NCBI GenBank assembly: GCA_002633005.1
Contig: NMRA01000226.1
Location: 41,780 to 105,779 of the forward strand
Origin: Phoronis australis
Lineage: Eukaryota > Phoronida > Phoronidae
Length of the DNA stretch: 64,000 bases
Direction: 5' to 3'
Part shown: in pieces, positions 12,457-26,600 of the stretch
How the letters are laid out: every line of letters begins with the position of its first letter
How positions within the stretch are numbered: position 1 is the stretch's first letter
Position numbers and translations under genes: made by a program
Notes under the pieces: model-generated
Told to the model about the DNA's origin: nothing
The model's input: only the letters and a program-made list of their open reading frames with translations
Databases searched by the model: none

Positions 12457-15400
12457 GGAACCGTTCTCTATTGATTGTAGTGAATTATATTGTCTTGCAT
12501 CGCAAACAGTCTAAAGGATAATCTGTAGTTTTGAAAATAAACTCTGTTAAACGTGGACAAATGTCTTACTGGAATTATTTGGCAGTTTATCCGGATTTTT
12601 GCTGTAATAAATAGCGTTTTTTGTCTGTCAAACTTTTGCAGCACATGACCTTGATAAGTTTTTGTTGTGATTTAGCCAGAATTTAGATGAATTCTTGTAA
12701 AAAGATAAACAAAGATGTTTAGTCAAATTTCCACATTGCCCGGTTTGTTTTGAAAACTGCTGTACATGTATTCTACCTGTGTTCAGCATGTGAATGAATA
12801 TCCACTCTTTTCACTTTACTCGTTTTCTTGCAGATGTTTACCCGAATCAGTACGTGTTGAGAGCTGGCAGTAAACTGAGCCTGACATGTCGCATTAATAC
12901 CTCAACGCCCTCATGTAGTGAGGGGTTTAACAAAGATAACTTCCAATTCGAGGTCAACAGAACTAAATTCCTACCTTTCGACAGGAGAGTCAGTATAGTA
13001 AACAGTAGCACAGCTATGTTGATTATTGACAATGCAACGGTCAAAGATGGAGGCTTTTACAGGTGTATTTACAAGAAAATCCCAAGAGTCGTCAACAATT
13101 TCATTAAGATAGGATGTAAGTACTCGACATGTATTATTATGCTGGTTTGACAATAGAGCTGTTTTTTGCCCATGTGGACTGTCTGGCTTTTTGGTAGAAT
13201 GCTGACAACAGGGGTGTGTTTGGTGATGCTAGACACTTGCGGGACACTTGCAGCAAGAATTTTTATGTAATTTAAATTCCCAGTGCCTTTTGGTGTTGGT
13301 GTATTTCCACATCCTGGATTCATCTCTTGTTTTGCGTACATAGAAAAATGCAGTATAATTGAGCTTAGTTTTCTGAATGTTGGGTGGCTATATGTTGCTT
13401 CTGAGTGGAGTCATTTGCTATGCGCCCACATATAAATATGTGGGCACATTATGCCGTCATCTCCGGCGTCCGCTGCTGTATTTCCAAAACCCTTTGACAT
13501 ACGTTCATGAAATTTGGTACATATGTTCCTTTCATGAATGGGACGGCATGAGCGAACTTTCGGCGTGCCCCCTAGTGGCAATTTTAGTTTTTTACGCTTA
13601 CCTTTGTGTCTTAAAAAGTCCTTAACGGATTTTCATGAAATTTGGTATGTAGGCACCTATTAGTCAGATGACACTATCCTTCAGATGGATTGGACGTAGT
13701 TTTCGCCACCTACTGGCCATTTTTACTGTTTTCGAGTCGTTTTTTGCGTCCACCCCACTATCAACCAAACCGCTCAAAGGATGATTGTGAAAACTGACAT
13801 GTATGTGCTTACTATGAAGAGGACGGTTGACGATGATTTTTCGACGATTTCGACTATTGTGGTGTCTCCTAGTGTCAGTTTTGTTTTTTTTTTGCGCCTA
13901 TGGCTGTATCTTCTAAGCCATTTGCAGGATCTTTACTTAATTTAGCAAGTGTATTTATATGATGTTGAATACGGATGACGACGACTTTTGGACAGATCTG
14001 ACTACTGCTGTTCCCCCTAGTGCCAATTTTAGTTTTTTACGTTTAACTCTGTATCTTCAAAGGTCCTCAACAGATTTTCATAAAATTTTAAATATAGGCA
14101 TTTATTGGTGTGGTGACTATCTTCCTGTTTTTGGTTGGAATCGAGGTATTTTGCTCCACCTAGTGGCCATTTTTGCTGTTTTCAAATCTTGTTTTTGGCT
14201 TCCAACCTTGTATTAACCAAATCATTTGAAAATATATATTAAATATATATGTCCTCAGTGTGAAGATGACCTTTGATTATGGTGTCTGGCTACTGTGGTG
14301 CCTCCTAGTGGTAGTTTTGTTTTGCGCCCATAGTTGTATCTTCTAAACCCACTGCAGGATCTTTGCTAAATTTAGTAAGTGTATTTATATGAAGATAACA
14401 ACAGACGACGACGAACGCAGGGCATGGTGGGTAATCACCGCAGAGCCAGAATAGGGCACTAGTTACTGTATAACAGGAATTAGTTGTTCATCTTTTGAAT
14501 TGCTCCAGTGTCTGACCATATTCTATCCACATCCCAGTCTCATTAGAGTGCTCAAGTCATCAATAGAGTAACTCTATTCATTAGATTATATAGTGAAGGT
14601 AATTACCGTTTCTGATCAAATTCTATCTAAATAGAAGGCTTGAAAACATCCGTGTTCTATTTTTCTTTTTCTTTTTGGCACATAAAAACTGCACCTTGTT
14701 TGTAAATGTTTCGCACCTTGTTTGGAAATCATGAATCATAAGTTGTTGCGTAGTGGAACATTTACTTATTATGCACCCACATATTTATATGTGGACACAT
14801 TATGCCGTCATCTCCGTCCGTCCGGCATCTGTCTGACATCCGTCCATCCAGTGCCCGGCGTTCACTGCTCTATCTCTAAAACTCGTAGACGTACGTTCAT
14901 AAAATGTAGCACATATGTTCCTTTCATGGGTGGGACGGCACGAGCTTACTTTCGGACAGATTCGATTACCGGTGTGCTCCCTAGTGACAATTTTGGTTTT
15001 TTATGCTTACCTATATTTTCAAAGGTCCTCAATGTATTTTCATAAAATTTGGCGTATAGGCATCTATTAGTGAGATGATGCTGTCCTTTCATTTTTGGAT
15101 GGATTGAAAGTTTGCGTCACCTAGTGACCATTTTTTGTTTTCAAGTCTTTTTTTGACGTCCACCCCTCATCAACAAAACCGCTCTAAGGATGTTTGGGAA
15201 AATTGGCATGTATGTTGAATGAAAAGGACAGCTGACAATGCTTTTCTGATGATTTCGTCCACTGTGGCACCTCCTCGTGGCAGTTTTGTTTTTTTTCGCT
15301 CATTTGCAGGATCTTTGCTAAATTTAGCAAGTGTATTCATATTATGTTCACAACGGATGACAACAACTTTTGGATGGATCCGACTACCAGTGTGCCCCCT

Positions 15401-18400
15401 AGTGACAATTTTAGTTTTTTAGGTTTACTTCTATATCTTCAAAGGTCTTCAACAGATTTTCAGAAAATTTGGAATATAGGGATCTATTGGTGAGATGATG
15501 CTATCCTCTCGTTTTCGGATGGAATCGAGGTACTTTGTGCCACCAAGTGGCCATTTTTCTTGTTTTTGAGTATGTTTTTTTGGCATCCACCCCTCAGTCA
15601 ACCAAACCATTCTAAGGATGATTTTGAAAATTGGCGTGTATGTTCTCGGTGTGAAGAGAGCGGTTGACTATAACGAATTCAACTACTGTGGCACCTCCTA
15701 GTGGTAGTTTTGTTTTGTTTTGCACCCATAGCTGCATCTCCTTAACACACTGCATGGTCTTTATTAAATTTAGTTACTGCATTTTTATGAAGCTAACAAC
15801 AAACGTCTTTTAGGCCAATCCAATGAACGCTGTGCCCCATAGTGGCAATTTCATTTTTTCGTTTTCTTTGTTTCTCTGAAGTTCCTTGACAGATTTTTAT
15901 GAAATTTGGTAAATAGCTTTCTATGGTGGCATTTTCCCGTTCTCAGATGGATTGGATGTTTGCGCCATCTAGTGGCTATTTTTTGAAACAAATAAACAAC
16001 CCTAGAAGCACACCATTTGTGATGCATTCGTGGGCGCATTTCAACGCTCCGCGTTGCTCTTGTTTTTGTTATTTTGCAATCAATTATGAAATTTTTTTGG
16101 GAATTAACAGAGGAAATTAGGAAACAAAACACGCGCACCATATTTGAATTTTTGCTCTAAGATAGAACCCTGGGTAATTCCAGCTAAGACGATCTATAGC
16201 AGCTCACGCCAAAAGAAAAGCAAGACAAAATTCAGTTCCCCTTATCGTGGCGGGGATTCCAACTACTCTGATTAGGAATTCCACTCACGCTCAGCAGACA
16301 CGATGAGGAATTCCACTCGCGCTCAGCCATCAAGACTGACAATTCTGTGCCCTTTTATTCAGTTATTCTTGGCACAAATCTGCTTACTTTCACCTTAAAT
16401 GTCTGTTTTTTGTCTTTGCTTCTACCAGATATTCCAACCAAAGTGGATGCTAAGTCAATAAAATGTATGGTACACAACTGGATGTCTATGAACTGTACCT
16501 TTGACAGAGGGCGGGACACATGGCTGCCAAGTACTGAATATGTTATAGAGTATTGCATGGAAAGGTATGTATTCTGTACTGGCATTTGTAATACAAACAG
16601 GCAAATGTTTTTTTCCTGAAACGGTGACAGAAGATGGCGCAGGATGGCTGATTTGCAACCCGCTACACAGGGCAGCTGGCTGTCGTTTGCGATCTCTCAA
16701 GTGTTCGCGCAACGCTTAGTTGCCATCCGTTCAACAAAATATTCGTAAATCATGACGTATATGCACGGCGTCCCGAAAAATGTACTCGCACTACGGCACA
16801 TCAAGTGACAATATCTGCTTGTGTATTGACATTACTAGACTGGGGTTTCAATTCATAAAAACGTGACCAGTAAAAGTTTTTTGGCTTTATACCAACATAA
16901 AGGGATTGCTTAGTAACTCGAGAAGAAAGTTAGTAGCAAATTGACTTCTTTGACATTTGAGAACACTGTGATAAATTTTCATTCTCTGAAAGTGAGTCAT
17001 TTGTTTGTTGCTGAAAACAATAGCATTCAAAAGTGTCCAACTTCACCTCAATGCATAAAACTGACAGTCTGCAAAATGTGAAGTTCCTGCCTGTATTGGA
17101 AAAAATTATTAGGAGCATAGCTCACAATGATTTTTGGATGGTTTTGACTACTATCATGGCAGTCCCTTGTGGCAGCTTTTTGTGTCCACAGTTGTACTCA
17201 CCACTTGCAAAATCTCTGTTAAATTTGTCAAGTATCTTTCAATGTGATACTGGCTAACGATAACTTTTGCACGGGTGTGCCCCCTAGTGGCAGTTTTAGT
17301 TTCTCATGTTTTCCTCTGTATCTTCGTAGTTCCTTGATGAATATTTAGGAAATTTAAGTATAATAGCACTATTATAAAAATGACAATGAAGCTTTCCCAT
17401 TTCTGGTTGGATTCAATGCATTGTATGCCACCTAGTGGCTATTTTTATCATTTTTGAGTTTGCTGTCCGCCTTCCTATCATCCAAGCCTCTCAAAGGATG
17501 AATATGAAAATTTACAACTATGGCGCCCCCTATAGTGAAGCTTTTCTGCATCTCAAGCTATATCTTGTAAACTCCTTTGCAAATTAGTTAAAGTTGGCCA
17601 GTGTATTTCTATGTGAAAATGGATGACGATGATGATTTTCAGATGGATCCAACTGCCACTGTGCACCCTAAAGACAATTTATTTTTTTACCTTTCTCTGT
17701 ATCTTTGGTGTTTTTGACAGGTTTTCCTGAAATTTGACAAATAGGTTAAATTAAAGCATCGATAACTTCTTTCCATTCTGTACGCCATTTTTATTTATGT
17801 TTGCCTCTCTGTCTGCGTTTCTGGATGGATTTGTGTGAAGTGTTTCATATAAGCTATAGGTTCCCATTAGAGAGGCGATGAGGCCTTTGCATTTTCGAGT
17901 GGGTTTGACCTACTTTGCACATCCTAATGACCGTTTCTGAGACCATTAACCACCCCTAGAACCTTATCGCTTACTGTGCAGTCGAGGGTGCATTTCAACT
18001 GTTTGTATTGCAACTCTTGATACACCTTGGCTTTGTTCACGTCATTCAGAACAAAAACCTGCCACGATTGTCCTGTGGCTGGTGATGGTTACTGCTACTG
18101 GGCTAAGAGTTATAGGCACCTGTGCCCCTCGTACAAGAACAAAACTCGCTTCTTTGACAACTACACGTATGGGATGCGAGTAAGAGGGACCAACAGTCTG
18201 GCACCAAAGGGCGTCTTCTCTGAATATACAGAACCTGTGCACGCTGAATGGATTGGTAAGATCTATCTATTAACAATTTGTGTGTTTGTTCTGAGTTCAT
18301 GAGAGCAGTAACTGAAATTTTTAGCAGGTGATGTGCTGTTTGAGGAATTTGTACAGTTCAATGTTTTTAAACACTGCTCCTTTAGCGATTAAAATTTGTC

Positions 18401-21400
18401 ATTGGCACATTTTATTCTTGTCTGTGTGGAATTTTGAGTTGCAGACTGATACAGTTGTTTTCAAAATAGTCAGACTTCAACAGAACACTTCCAATCTTGA
18501 ATAAACATCTTCAGTTGTTAGAATTATTTGTCTGTTTAGTCGAACTTTTGTTGCACAATAAAACACTGGTTTTGTTGAACTTTTGTTATGGCCTTGTGCA
18601 GTCGATTGTCGCCATTTTGACAACGTGGATGGAGCAACACCAAATCAAGATTTTGTTGAGATTTAGCCAGAGTTGAAACGGAGTCTAATAAAAAATAATT
18701 GGACAGTTAGTCGCGGCTGACTTTAGAAATAGCCACGCCACATTGAAATTCACTAGCTGTTCCGCCAGATGGCAACCAGATCTTTGATGGAAAGGTGTTC
18801 AGCACCCATGTAATGTGGACAGAAGCTTTCTGTCTACTGTAACTGAAAAAACACGGCTTTAGCACCTTTCCTGCTATCATAAAGTCAGCAAATTTCCACT
18901 GCTCTTATTGGGATATAGTAATGGGTTAAGGAAAAAGGCAATCGTCTCAAATTATCCATGGACGAAGGACATCAATAACATTTCCCACTGCAAAGAAGAA
19001 AGCACGGCTGCATAGATGTTGACTGCTACTTATAAAAGCGGATGAATGTTGATCCCAGACTATATGAAAAAGCTAAAATAAATTGGGCACCTTAAGCTAA
19101 TCAAACAATGGGTGGACTGAGTGTGCGATTCACTCCTCTCCATTCAAATTAATGAACCACTATGAAGTTATTGAATTTCCGTCCACCGAATCTGAGTCAG
19201 GATCAAGCAGAAGTCGCTTTCTCGCTCTCGTTACTCTAGGAAGCGCCATTATGAAAAGTCTGCTATTAGTAGTACTTGTTGTTATATTGCTAAGTTGCCA
19301 CGTTTTGCCTGGTCATCCATTGCTCGTTGAATACGATGTGTTGTAGTAAAACCAGCAGCTGTCAGGAATGCTGTCATCCGTGTTGTCAACAGCACATCAA
19401 TCAATGTTACTTGGGAGGTGGATAACAACTTCAAACCTCAGATATTTATGCTCTACCTCAAATCGCAATATACCCCAGTCATCAGGAAAATTCAGGTGAG
19501 CAAGGAGCATATATTGCATGGATGAATCTTGCATTTCAACAGCAAATTTATAACGTTGACTTTGCCCCACAATCTTATCATTTTATGAGCTATGGATATT
19601 TTATTCACGTGATACTTCTGTATGTTGGGTACTCGTATACAATTCTTGAACTTTTATGGCAGGTGAGCATTACATGTCTTAAACACTTTCGGTTACCCGT
19701 AGCTGTTCGGAAACTAGTATCACAGTTGGTAATAAATGTTGATCGCCCTATCTAGTGACATGTCATTTCAAGGAGTTTCTTAACCAAAACACTTTTTGTA
19801 TTTGATAGTTTGAATTTCAGACTTATATAAACATATCTTCTGATACGTTAACTGAGTGGGTAAGTCCATGCGGAGTTCCTGTGACCTAATGCGTTTTGTG
19901 TGACCTCAATCTGTAATAATGTCTTTCTTACTCATTAGTAGTTAAAAAGCTATAATACTCTACCACACAAACACTGTGTCTTAATTGTTTACTTGCAACA
20001 ATGGAATTAACACTTGTCTAACAGATCATTCCGTAAGCTGGTGGCAAGAGTATGTAAAACTCAATACAGGCCCGTAGAAAGTAACAATTGTTGGGGAGGG
20101 GGTGCAAACCAAATCAACATCCCCCGCGTGTGTACCGACCCCCACCTCCGCCATAGGTGTGGGGCAAATCCTGAGGATGCAATTGAGACGCGCTGGTCAG
20201 TTTGTACTTATTCGACTGCGATGGCTCTACGGTCAAGATTCATTTTATTCTGATCCGGTTTGTGGAAAGTTCAGGTCACGGGTCATGCTTTGGTGGTTTT
20301 GAAAGGGTGAGGTCACTAGGATCTCATACTGCCTTTGGGGCTGTTTCGAAATCCCTTATTGAAACGGGGGTAGCCCACTTTCTCATGGCTTGTGGTTAGG
20401 GAGAAATGATGCAGAGGGTCACACTTAAAGGCCGGAAGTTCAGACTCAGTTTCCGTGCATCAGATTCTGCGCCGAGCCTACTGCTTGGTTACGCTTTGTT
20501 TAAAAGTGCAAAGATATTTAATCTCCTTTTTGATCATTCTCTGGTTTGTGAATTTAAACCACTTATCTGGTTATTACCGGTAAGTCGACAATAAAAAGTT
20601 CATTTATTGTCATTTGAATTTTGAGAAGGTTTTTGCACACCTTGTAGAACTATATCATTATCTTTGACACTTATTTCAGATAGGCAGAAGTTGTTTAGTG
20701 TACTTTGCTATTTGGGGATTGGATGATAGATCACATGTTCCCGTCAGCCTGCAACTAAGTTGACATCACCATTTCATAGCAGATTAGTTTCTTGTTGTCA
20801 AAAGTCATCTGACTATCAATCAGTTGATTTTCATAGATACATATACATCATGTAAATCAGAAACCAACAAATTCGCTATTATAAGAAATCACATGAGACA
20901 TGCTCAAAGACTTTTGAGGGAGGAACATGGGAAATGGGGCATCCCTTGGGATTTGGGGGTCCCTCCAAAGAAGTTTTAAGAATCCATTCGTTTGAACGTG
21001 TATTTTGATTCGCCCCAGAGGTAGCTATTTTGGTTTATGATTTAAATTGTAAACTCCAAAATAGCTGAAATCTTTATGTGTGTTTGCCAGTACATGTACG
21101 TTGCTTTGAGCATCTTAATCCGTTAGACAAGTGACTCTGCACACCGTCATCAAAATATCCTACCACCAGCATGTTGGACATGTGAGAGTCTCTTACAATC
21201 CTTTGTGGCTCTCTTCAAAAGAATTATTCTCATGAATGATATTATTGGAAAATTATCTACATGTTATGGGTATAAAACCATAGGAAATATTACTTTTTGT
21301 AATTCACAGTGGTCTTTACGTTCTTCAAACTTTCATCCTTTCCATTTCACGTATTTTCATATTTTTGTTTGATTGGGTCGAATGTCTTGATACTGCTGTG

Positions 21401-23628
21401 CTGTGTGTCCTAATCGGTTTGTTTTTTTTTTTCGATTAATTTGGAATTTAACCTTCTTCCCTTTTTGATTATTTATTTTGACATGTCAGATTATGTGTAT
21501 AGAGTGCAAAGGGGTAATAGTCCCACATGAGACCACCCTCCAAAAGAGGACCACGTCTGAAAGGGTGGCCACATGGATGCCATCAATAGACCCCCTTTAA
21601 AGGTTGGGCTCCTAAATAAGAAATTTAAAGCATTTGATGTATCTGTCAAGTTATCAATTTTCATCAAGTGATATGCAATTTCAAGAAAAATCAAAAAAGA
21701 GAGCAAAAGATGACTCCATTATCCCTTGCCAAAGAGGGCACCTGGAGATTTATACTTTTGCATTGATCGCAACATGGTCCTTTTGAATTTAAAAATCCAG
21801 TGAATTGATACGCTCCACAAAAATGGGCTTCACAATGAATTATTAAGTGCACATTTTCAAGACAGTGTGTTTAGCTGATCTATATTGCAAAAATTAGGCC
21901 CCCTAACAACAATGACCTGGCCAGGACCCTCAGAGGATAAATCATGCACTTTGTTGACACAAAGATGATAACTTTCTCTGGCCTTGTTTGGCTATCTTTC
22001 TCTTCTCGACTGCCCTCAGCGGCTCAGCCCCATGGTTGTCATGTTTAACCCCGTCAGCTGCAAATTATTAGGACGCATGTACCCCCTTCCTACGCCCCTG
22101 CAATGGTTTTGTCAGTGTTAGAGCCAACAGCTGAAAAGTTGTTCAACTTCATATCAACCGTAGGTGACTTCTCTTTCTTTTAATGGCAAACATCAAGTAC
22201 TATCAAGACATTAAGATCATGTTGAAATTGTTTCAGCTATTAACTAGCCTATAGCATATATAAGCTAATATGAAAGAAATGTTCCTTTAACATGCGCTGT
22301 GAACTGAAGGTCAAATATTTTCCTTCTATTGTAGGTGCCATTTTCTGTACGTAAGATATCTGCATCTTACTTAGAAGTCACCACTATGATTGCTTCTAGT
22401 CCAGTTTTTTAAGACAAATGTGTCACATTGCTAAAATTCAGTGAGTCAAATGCACTGCAGTAGTCACTAAAAACACTGTAAATAAAAAGCACTGTCGGTT
22501 TAGCATTCTTTTAATGTATATCATGCAGTTCAATTAAGATAAAATAGACAGGCAAATACAGTGTTTCCTTGTAATGGTGAATAATTGTGATAACATTCCT
22601 GGCTTGCCTATTCATGGATCTACAGGGGATATTAAAAAATTGTCTTCTCAGCCAGGACCACAAGGGCTTTCATTGTTAAAGCTGTGTTTAGTTATACAGT
22701 CCAACTGGGCCAGTTGTATACTAAGAGCAAAGAACTGCTTTCAATGACCTTGCATAGTAACTTCAAAAGGCCTATTGTGGTAATGGTCCAATATAACCTG
22801 GCCTGATTTTGCAAAGCAGTTTCCTCCACTGTTAATAAAGGGTGTCATAATGGTTCTCAAAATACAGGCACATTATATATCAGACTATTACCCTAGTGTG
22901 TATGGGCTATACCATACATGAATGTGCATTTTTGATGACACCGTGGGATCCCTCTCTTAGTAGTTCACTCTATAAATGAGCTGCTGCTCAAACCACAAAC
23001 ATGCTACATCTTTTTGTGTTCAGTTTTATGACCTTGGGGACAACATGACTGTTGTGATGCTCCTTACTGTGTTACGGCACAATAGGTTCACTTTGTGGGC
23101 ATAGATAGCATAGTTCTTATCTGACTCATTGAATTTTCCACAATGCAAATAGAGATATTGATGAAGAATGGATGGTCTTGTGATACCTTATGTAAAAACT
23201 TCCTTGCACTTGTTCACCTTTTTCCAGACTTAGCACCAGGCATACTGCGGATGGTCCCACAAGCATTGTTTATACGTACTGAGCATGCGTTCATGCAGTA
23301 ACACATATAGGATTTTATTTCATTTTAGCTACATATCATAAGTATTTCTGGTAAGATCCCGTGATCGTTTTTTATACTATATTATTTTAAATGGTTTGCA
23401 TCATTTCTACTCGTTTATTGTAATTGTTGTGGAATTAAAATTATCCCAAAGATGTCAGTGGTTAACGTCGGCACATACTGTCCAGTATGTCACAAGTTTG
23501 GACTTCTTTCCAACCACTATGCATCCAATCTCAACATGTACCAAAAGTTTCTCAAACATGGCTGGAATTTGGCTGGTTCCATGGTTGAACTATTAGTCAG
23601 ATTCAGACATTAACTTTTGACACAGCAC

Positions 23629-23676
<48 letters not shown>

Positions 23677-26600
23677 CACGCACACATATGCACAGGCACA
23701 CACACAACTCGGAAACGATGGCTAGGTGGAAGCTGTAGGCAGGAATGTGGAGTGTTCATGCATATAGATTCAATTTGCGAGAGTCCCAGTTCATCATTAT
23801 TATTATTGTTATAATTGTTGTTGTTATTATCATGGTGCTCATAATTCCCCTAAGTGTGCATAATTCCTGACATTGAGTTTTGCTTTCAATGATCTTTTTG
23901 ATCAGCTTATGACTATCGCTTTCATCAGTATGCCTACTGTATATATTAACCAAGTCTTGACTTGAACCCAGTCTTGGCTGTTAACTGTGTGTAATATTCT
24001 GACATTTTCCTTACAAAATGAACAGTAGTCAAGGTTCAAATTAGAAGACAAGGCACTGAACAGCTGACTGGCAAATCATAAAAATTGTGCAAAAATGACC
24101 ACCAGAGTATACGTGCCTTTTTGTGCAAGTGCAATAGAGGTGATCCCTTCCTTGTCACAATTTTGCATTTTCAGAGCAAGATGATTGGGCACAAATTGCT
24201 CTACCTTGACAAACGGGTCACAAATGTTTGTCACCGTGGTGTCAGTTTGCTCCATGTCAGTTGTGACATACTTGCGCTTGATCATCTTGTTGGGTGTCAG
24301 CTGTTCCGTGTCAACTTTTGTCAAGTGTAGACGGCACTTGTGTATTAGGTAGAGTTACTAGATAATACATTCATTTGGGACTTTAAATAAATTCATCTAT
24401 GAATACAAGCTTACTTGAAAAAAAAGAGTGGCACTCGTTCTGGTTAAAGGCAGGTATGCTATCTTGCTTAGAGCGTATTGATAGTGATGAGAAGTTTTTG
24501 TGTTAGTTCTATGATCGTTGAATTGTCAGACGGTTATGTTTCCGAAGAAGGAGTTGCTTACCGTCTGAGCAAGATTTTATGAAACGGTGAGTATTATTAC
24601 CTTGCTTGTGTACACTTAGTGAAATGGTCGCCGCTGAAATGATTGTCTGGCAATGCTAGAATGTTGAATGTTCTGCCTGAACAGAGACGTACACTCTGTA
24701 TCTAAACCAATTACTGTTTTCCTGCAAGTGTCCAATTTGCAACAACCTTGGCCGACGAAATGCAACCCAACTGTAGCAGCTGACGCTTTGTTGCAGATTG
24801 ATCAATCCAGACCATTGCAGTATATGTTAGTGACTGGTCTTCTCCCCTACACGACGTATCAGGTCAACATATCGGCCAAACCCTACGTTAAAGTGAAGGA
24901 CACGATGCAAGAAATGGGCTTCTGGAGCGACAATGTGACCGCTGTCAAAACCACTCCTACTGATGGTAACTGTACTCGCACCCTGGAATATTTACCAAGT
25001 TGTGTTCTATAACTGTAATCTCTCTTCAATTTCCCTTATAGATTGTGTTTTTTCAAAGGGCTGGTGTGGTTTATTTATAACTGAAAGTGGTCACAATGTT
25101 TCCCATAATATTCAAGATCTTTCTGTACAAATAATAGAAAAACTCCAAAACCCCAGTACCCCTCACAGACTGAAAAGAGAACAATATTGGATAGATAAGC
25201 TCAATACACTAGAACCTCATGGATTAAACATAAAAACTTATCAAATTATATCATTGAATTTTTTCCGCAAAAGTGTATCATATTCATTACGCCATATCTT
25301 AAATGTCAATTGTCATATAGTGTTTGATTTTACTTTATTTCTGTTTCTGTTGACAAAGGACATTATTACATCCGAAAATTTTAGTTGATTCATTCTTGTT
25401 GTTTTATTTACCTATTTACTGATGTTGCCGTAATTTATCGCGGTGATCATTCATTGTTTTCAGTGCCCAGCGCATCACCAGACCTCCTACCTGGCTCATA
25501 CCGCAGACATGGTTGCAACGCCATCCACTGTAAAGTCACAATGATGTGGCCGGTAAGTTGATTTTCAATGTCATCTGTTGGGACCACAAACGTAGTGAAA
25601 TTCAGATGTGCCCCTTAACATCTCCTGTACACACAATGCGATCAATTCGCATATACTACTTAAATCTACCCTTAAGTTTCCATGACATGTACTTCTTGAA
25701 CATGAAATACTTAACAAGAAATCCAAGAAATGCAGATAATAAAACTAGTAAAACTAGTAAAAATAGAATGACGAGCGTCGTTGCTAAAATATATTAAAAT
25801 AATTATCCTCCTCGTTTCAAGCGATGCCCTCTTTCTTGAGGGTATGATATTGTTACAGAGTATACCACCATGTGGTCACCTGTGCGTTTTTATTTTTATC
25901 CAATCTACTTGGCAGTCTGTATCATACCCTTGACAAAGAGCGCATCGCCCGAAACGTAGGGAATATTTTAATATATTTTTGTACCGACGCTCGTTATTTT
26001 ATTTGTACTAGTTTTAATAGTTACATTACATTCGATTTCTTATCTGTCGCTAATGGCAGGGAATTCCAGCATCTGTATTTGATTTATTTAAGAAATTCAT
26101 CAATTAAGTCTGTATGAAAGCGTTCATTCTGTTGTAGCTGAAAAGTGACCTGTGCTAATTTTTATGTGCCCACATATTTATATGTGGTCGCATATTGCCG
26201 TCATCTCTGTCTGGGCGTCCGGCGTCCGCGGCTGTATCTCCTAAACCCCTTGCAGGATCGTATTGAAATTTGACAGGTGTGTTCCTATGGGGTCTACGAC
26301 TGAGGGCGGCGAGTTTCGGACCGACCCGAATACCGCTGTGCCCCCTAGTGGCAATTTTAGTTTTTTACGTGTGCCTCTGTTGCTTCAGAGGTCTTCAACA
26401 GATTTTCATGAAATTTGGTACATAGGCATCTATTAATGAGTTGACGCTATCCTCCCGTTTTCGGATTGCTTCGTTGGGTTTTGCGCATCTAGTGGTCATT
26501 TTAAATATTTTCGAGTCATTTTTTGACGTCCGCTCCTCTACTGCCCAAACCACTCTAAGGATGATTGTGAAAATTGGCATGTATGGTCTTACTATGAAGA

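Noticed and set aside
12794-12833. ATG start for the Ig exon as an independent ORF
   Set aside because: It lies in the polypyrimidine tract before the cttgcag acceptor; the exon is joined to the signal peptide exon in phase.
19251-19346. Signal-peptide-like ORF (MKSLLLVVLVVILLSC) ending at the exon 5 acceptor
   Set aside because: Its stop is the acceptor TAG itself and its frame differs from exon 5, so it cannot be an alternative first exon by read-through. Likely chance hydrophobic frame.
23617-23814. Open frame with poly(Thr-His)
   Set aside because: Translation of the CA microsatellite.
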